A stretch of DNA of 64,000 nt, taken from contig NVUX02000012.1 of the NCBI GenBank assembly GCA_002402045.2, positions 1-64,000 of the forward strand, read 5' to 3'. Positions within the stretch are counted from its first letter, which is position 1; every line of letters starts with the position of its first letter. A model generated the notes under the pieces. The model made no database searches. It saw only the letters and a program-made list of their open reading frames with translations, and was not told the DNA's origin. The DNA is from Paracoccaceae bacterium (GTDB taxonomy: Bacteria; Pseudomonadota; Alphaproteobacteria; Rhodobacterales; Rhodobacteraceae). The position numbers were made by a program, and so were the translations under genes. Below are positions 62,960 through 64,000 of the stretch, in pieces.

Positions 62960-64000
62960 GTGCAGGCAGATTTTATCATCATTGGGTCGGGCTCCGCTGG
63001 GGCGGCGCTGGCGTATCGGCTTTCGGAATCCGGCAAGCACTCGGTGCTGGTGCTGGAGGCAGGCGGGTCAGACATTGGCCCCTTTATCCAGATGCCTGCC
63101 GCGCTGTCCTACCCGATGAACATGAAGCGCTATGACTGGGGCTTTAAAACCCAGCCCGAGCCGCATCTTGGCGGGCGGTCACTCGTGACCCCGCGCGGCA
63201 AGGTCGTTGGCGGCTCCTCCAGCATTAACGGCATGGTTTTTGTGCGCGGCAACCCCGAGGATTATAACCATTGGGCCGCGCAGGGTGCCACGGGCTGGGA
63301 TTATGACGGCGTGCTGCCATACTTCAAGCGCATGGAGCATTGGCATGGCGGGCGGTCGCCACTTCGCGGTGACAGCGGCCCGCTGCATGTAACCCGTGGG
63401 CCAATGAGCAACCCGCTGCACAAGGCCTTTCTTGAGGCCGGCCAGCAGGCGGGCTTTCCCTATACCGAGGATTATAACGGCGAAAAGCAAGAGGGCTTTG
63501 GCCCGATGGAAATGACGGTCTGGAAGGGGCGGCGCTGGTCTACGGCCAACGCCTACCTAAAGCCCGCGCTTAAGTGGCCAAATTGCGAGCTACTCCGCTG
63601 CTTTGCCCGCAAGGTGGTTATTGAAAATGGCCGCGCGGTGGGCGTGGAAATTGAGCGCGGCGGCAAGGTTGAGGTGGTGCGGGCCAACCGCGAGGTTATT
63701 ATTTCTGCCAGCTCCATTAACACCCCCAAGCTGCTTATGCTGTCGGGCATCGGCCCCGCCGCCCACCTTGCCGAGCATGGCATTGAGGTGCTGGCCGACC
63801 GCGCAGGCGTGGGGCAAAACCTGCAAGACCATCTGGAGCTTTACATCCAGCAGGCCTGCACCCAGCCCATAACGCTGTTTAAGCACTGGAACCTGTTTTC
63901 CAAGGGGCTAATTGGCGCGCAGTGGCTGTTTGCGAAATCAGGGCTGGGCACGTCTAATCAGTTTGAAACCGCCGCGTTTTTGCGCTCGCCCAAGGCCAGC
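62960..64000 (+). CDS. GMC-family oxidoreductase (choline dehydrogenase-like), partial
   Basis: The frame opens at GTG 62960 after CAGGAG and runs off the window end (347 codons seen of about 530). It begins [20 protein letters not shown] (FAD-binding), then [20 protein letters not shown], the GMC signature [19 protein letters not shown], and later [19 protein letters not shown]. These are marks of BetA/AlkJ-type FAD alcohol dehydrogenases. The substrate-determining C-terminus is missing. Confidence 0.9.
   Translation, partial: MQADFIIIGSGSAGAALAYRLSESGKHSVLVLEAGGSDIGPFIQMPAALSYPMNMKRYDWGFKTQPEPHLGGRSLVTPRGKVVGGSSSINGMVFVRGNPEDYNHWAAQGATGWDYDGVLPYFKRMEHWHGGRSPLRGDSGPLHVTRGPMSNPLHKAFLEAGQQAGFPYTEDYNGEKQEGFGPMEMTVWKGRRWSTANAYLKPALKWPNCELLRCFARKVVIENGRAVGVEIERGGKVEVVRANREVIISASSINTPKLLMLSGIGPAAHLAEHGIEVLADRAGVGQNLQDHLELYIQQACTQPITLFKHWNLFSKGLIGAQWLFAKSGLGTSNQFETAAFLRSPKAS

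Noticed and set aside
1-64000. CRISPR array
   Set aside because: No regularly spaced repeats with unique spacers were seen; the only tandem repeat of note is the tRNA-Asp pair.

Overview
The window reads as chromosome from a Rhodobacterales (Roseobacter-type) alphaproteobacterium. The evidence is gene content and style: an imuA-imuB-dnaE2 mutasome, the lgt / MidA-type methyltransferase / pgeF operon, an Lrp regulator divergent from trxB, a fused sat-cysC, proC beside a YbjN gene, and many ATGA/GTGA start-stop overlaps. This is inferred from families and gene order. No 16S rRNA gene is present.

Layout. (1) 1-7.9 kb: the early region of a Mu-like transposable prophage on the minus strand. It runs from a divergent repressor and Ner-like regulator through small genes, a ParB-like gene with an apparent frameshift, MuA, MuB, two unknowns and a DnaA-domain-IV protein to a DUF3164 gene cut off by the end of an IS3-family element. 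(2) 7.9-14.2 kb: the SOS translesion cassette imuA-imuB-dnaE2, with imuB divided into two coupled ORFs by a long extra linker. (3) 14.5-15.8 kb: a class V aminotransferase/cysteine desulfurase-like gene. (4) 16.1-22.4 kb: a compact coenzyme F420 operon, cofG-cofH-cofD-cofC-cofE-npdG plus a luciferase-like F420-dependent oxidoreductase, ending in a clear terminator. (5) 22.5-27.8 kb: AhpD-like protein, methyltransferases (including UbiG), a PadR/membrane pair, proline iminopeptidase and a serine hydrolase. (6) 27.9-33 kb: a DUF1800/DUF1501 pair and a diheme cytochrome plus FccB/SoxF flavoprotein. (7) 33-38.3 kb: a DUF4145 protein, a Gfo/Idh/MocA oxidoreductase and carB.

(8) 38.3-44.6 kb: a signalling island. 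On the plus strand a membrane sensor with a periplasmic haem-type CxxCH site and HAMP is coupled to a soluble Ser/Thr kinase. Divergent on the minus strand lie a secreted caspase-like protein lacking the catalytic dyad but carrying a peptidoglycan-binding domain, a secreted caspase with an intact His/Cys dyad, and two coiled-coil lipoproteins. (9) 44.9-62 kb: mainly housekeeping genes (tdk, hydroxyacid dehydrogenase, csaA, proC, ubiK, lgt, pgeF, lrp, trxB with a coupled RES-domain gene, sat-cysC, hsp20, purEK, thiolase, heavy-metal P-type ATPase, phosphoglycerate-mutase family). (10) 62.1-64 kb: two identical tRNA-Asp genes, a small membrane protein and the 5' part of a GMC oxidoreductase.

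The two loci that most deserve attention are the self-contained F420 synthesis-and-use operon and the sensor / kinase / caspase / pseudo-caspase island. The first is a known pathway with unresolved chemistry and unknown substrate. The second I do not recognise as a described system.
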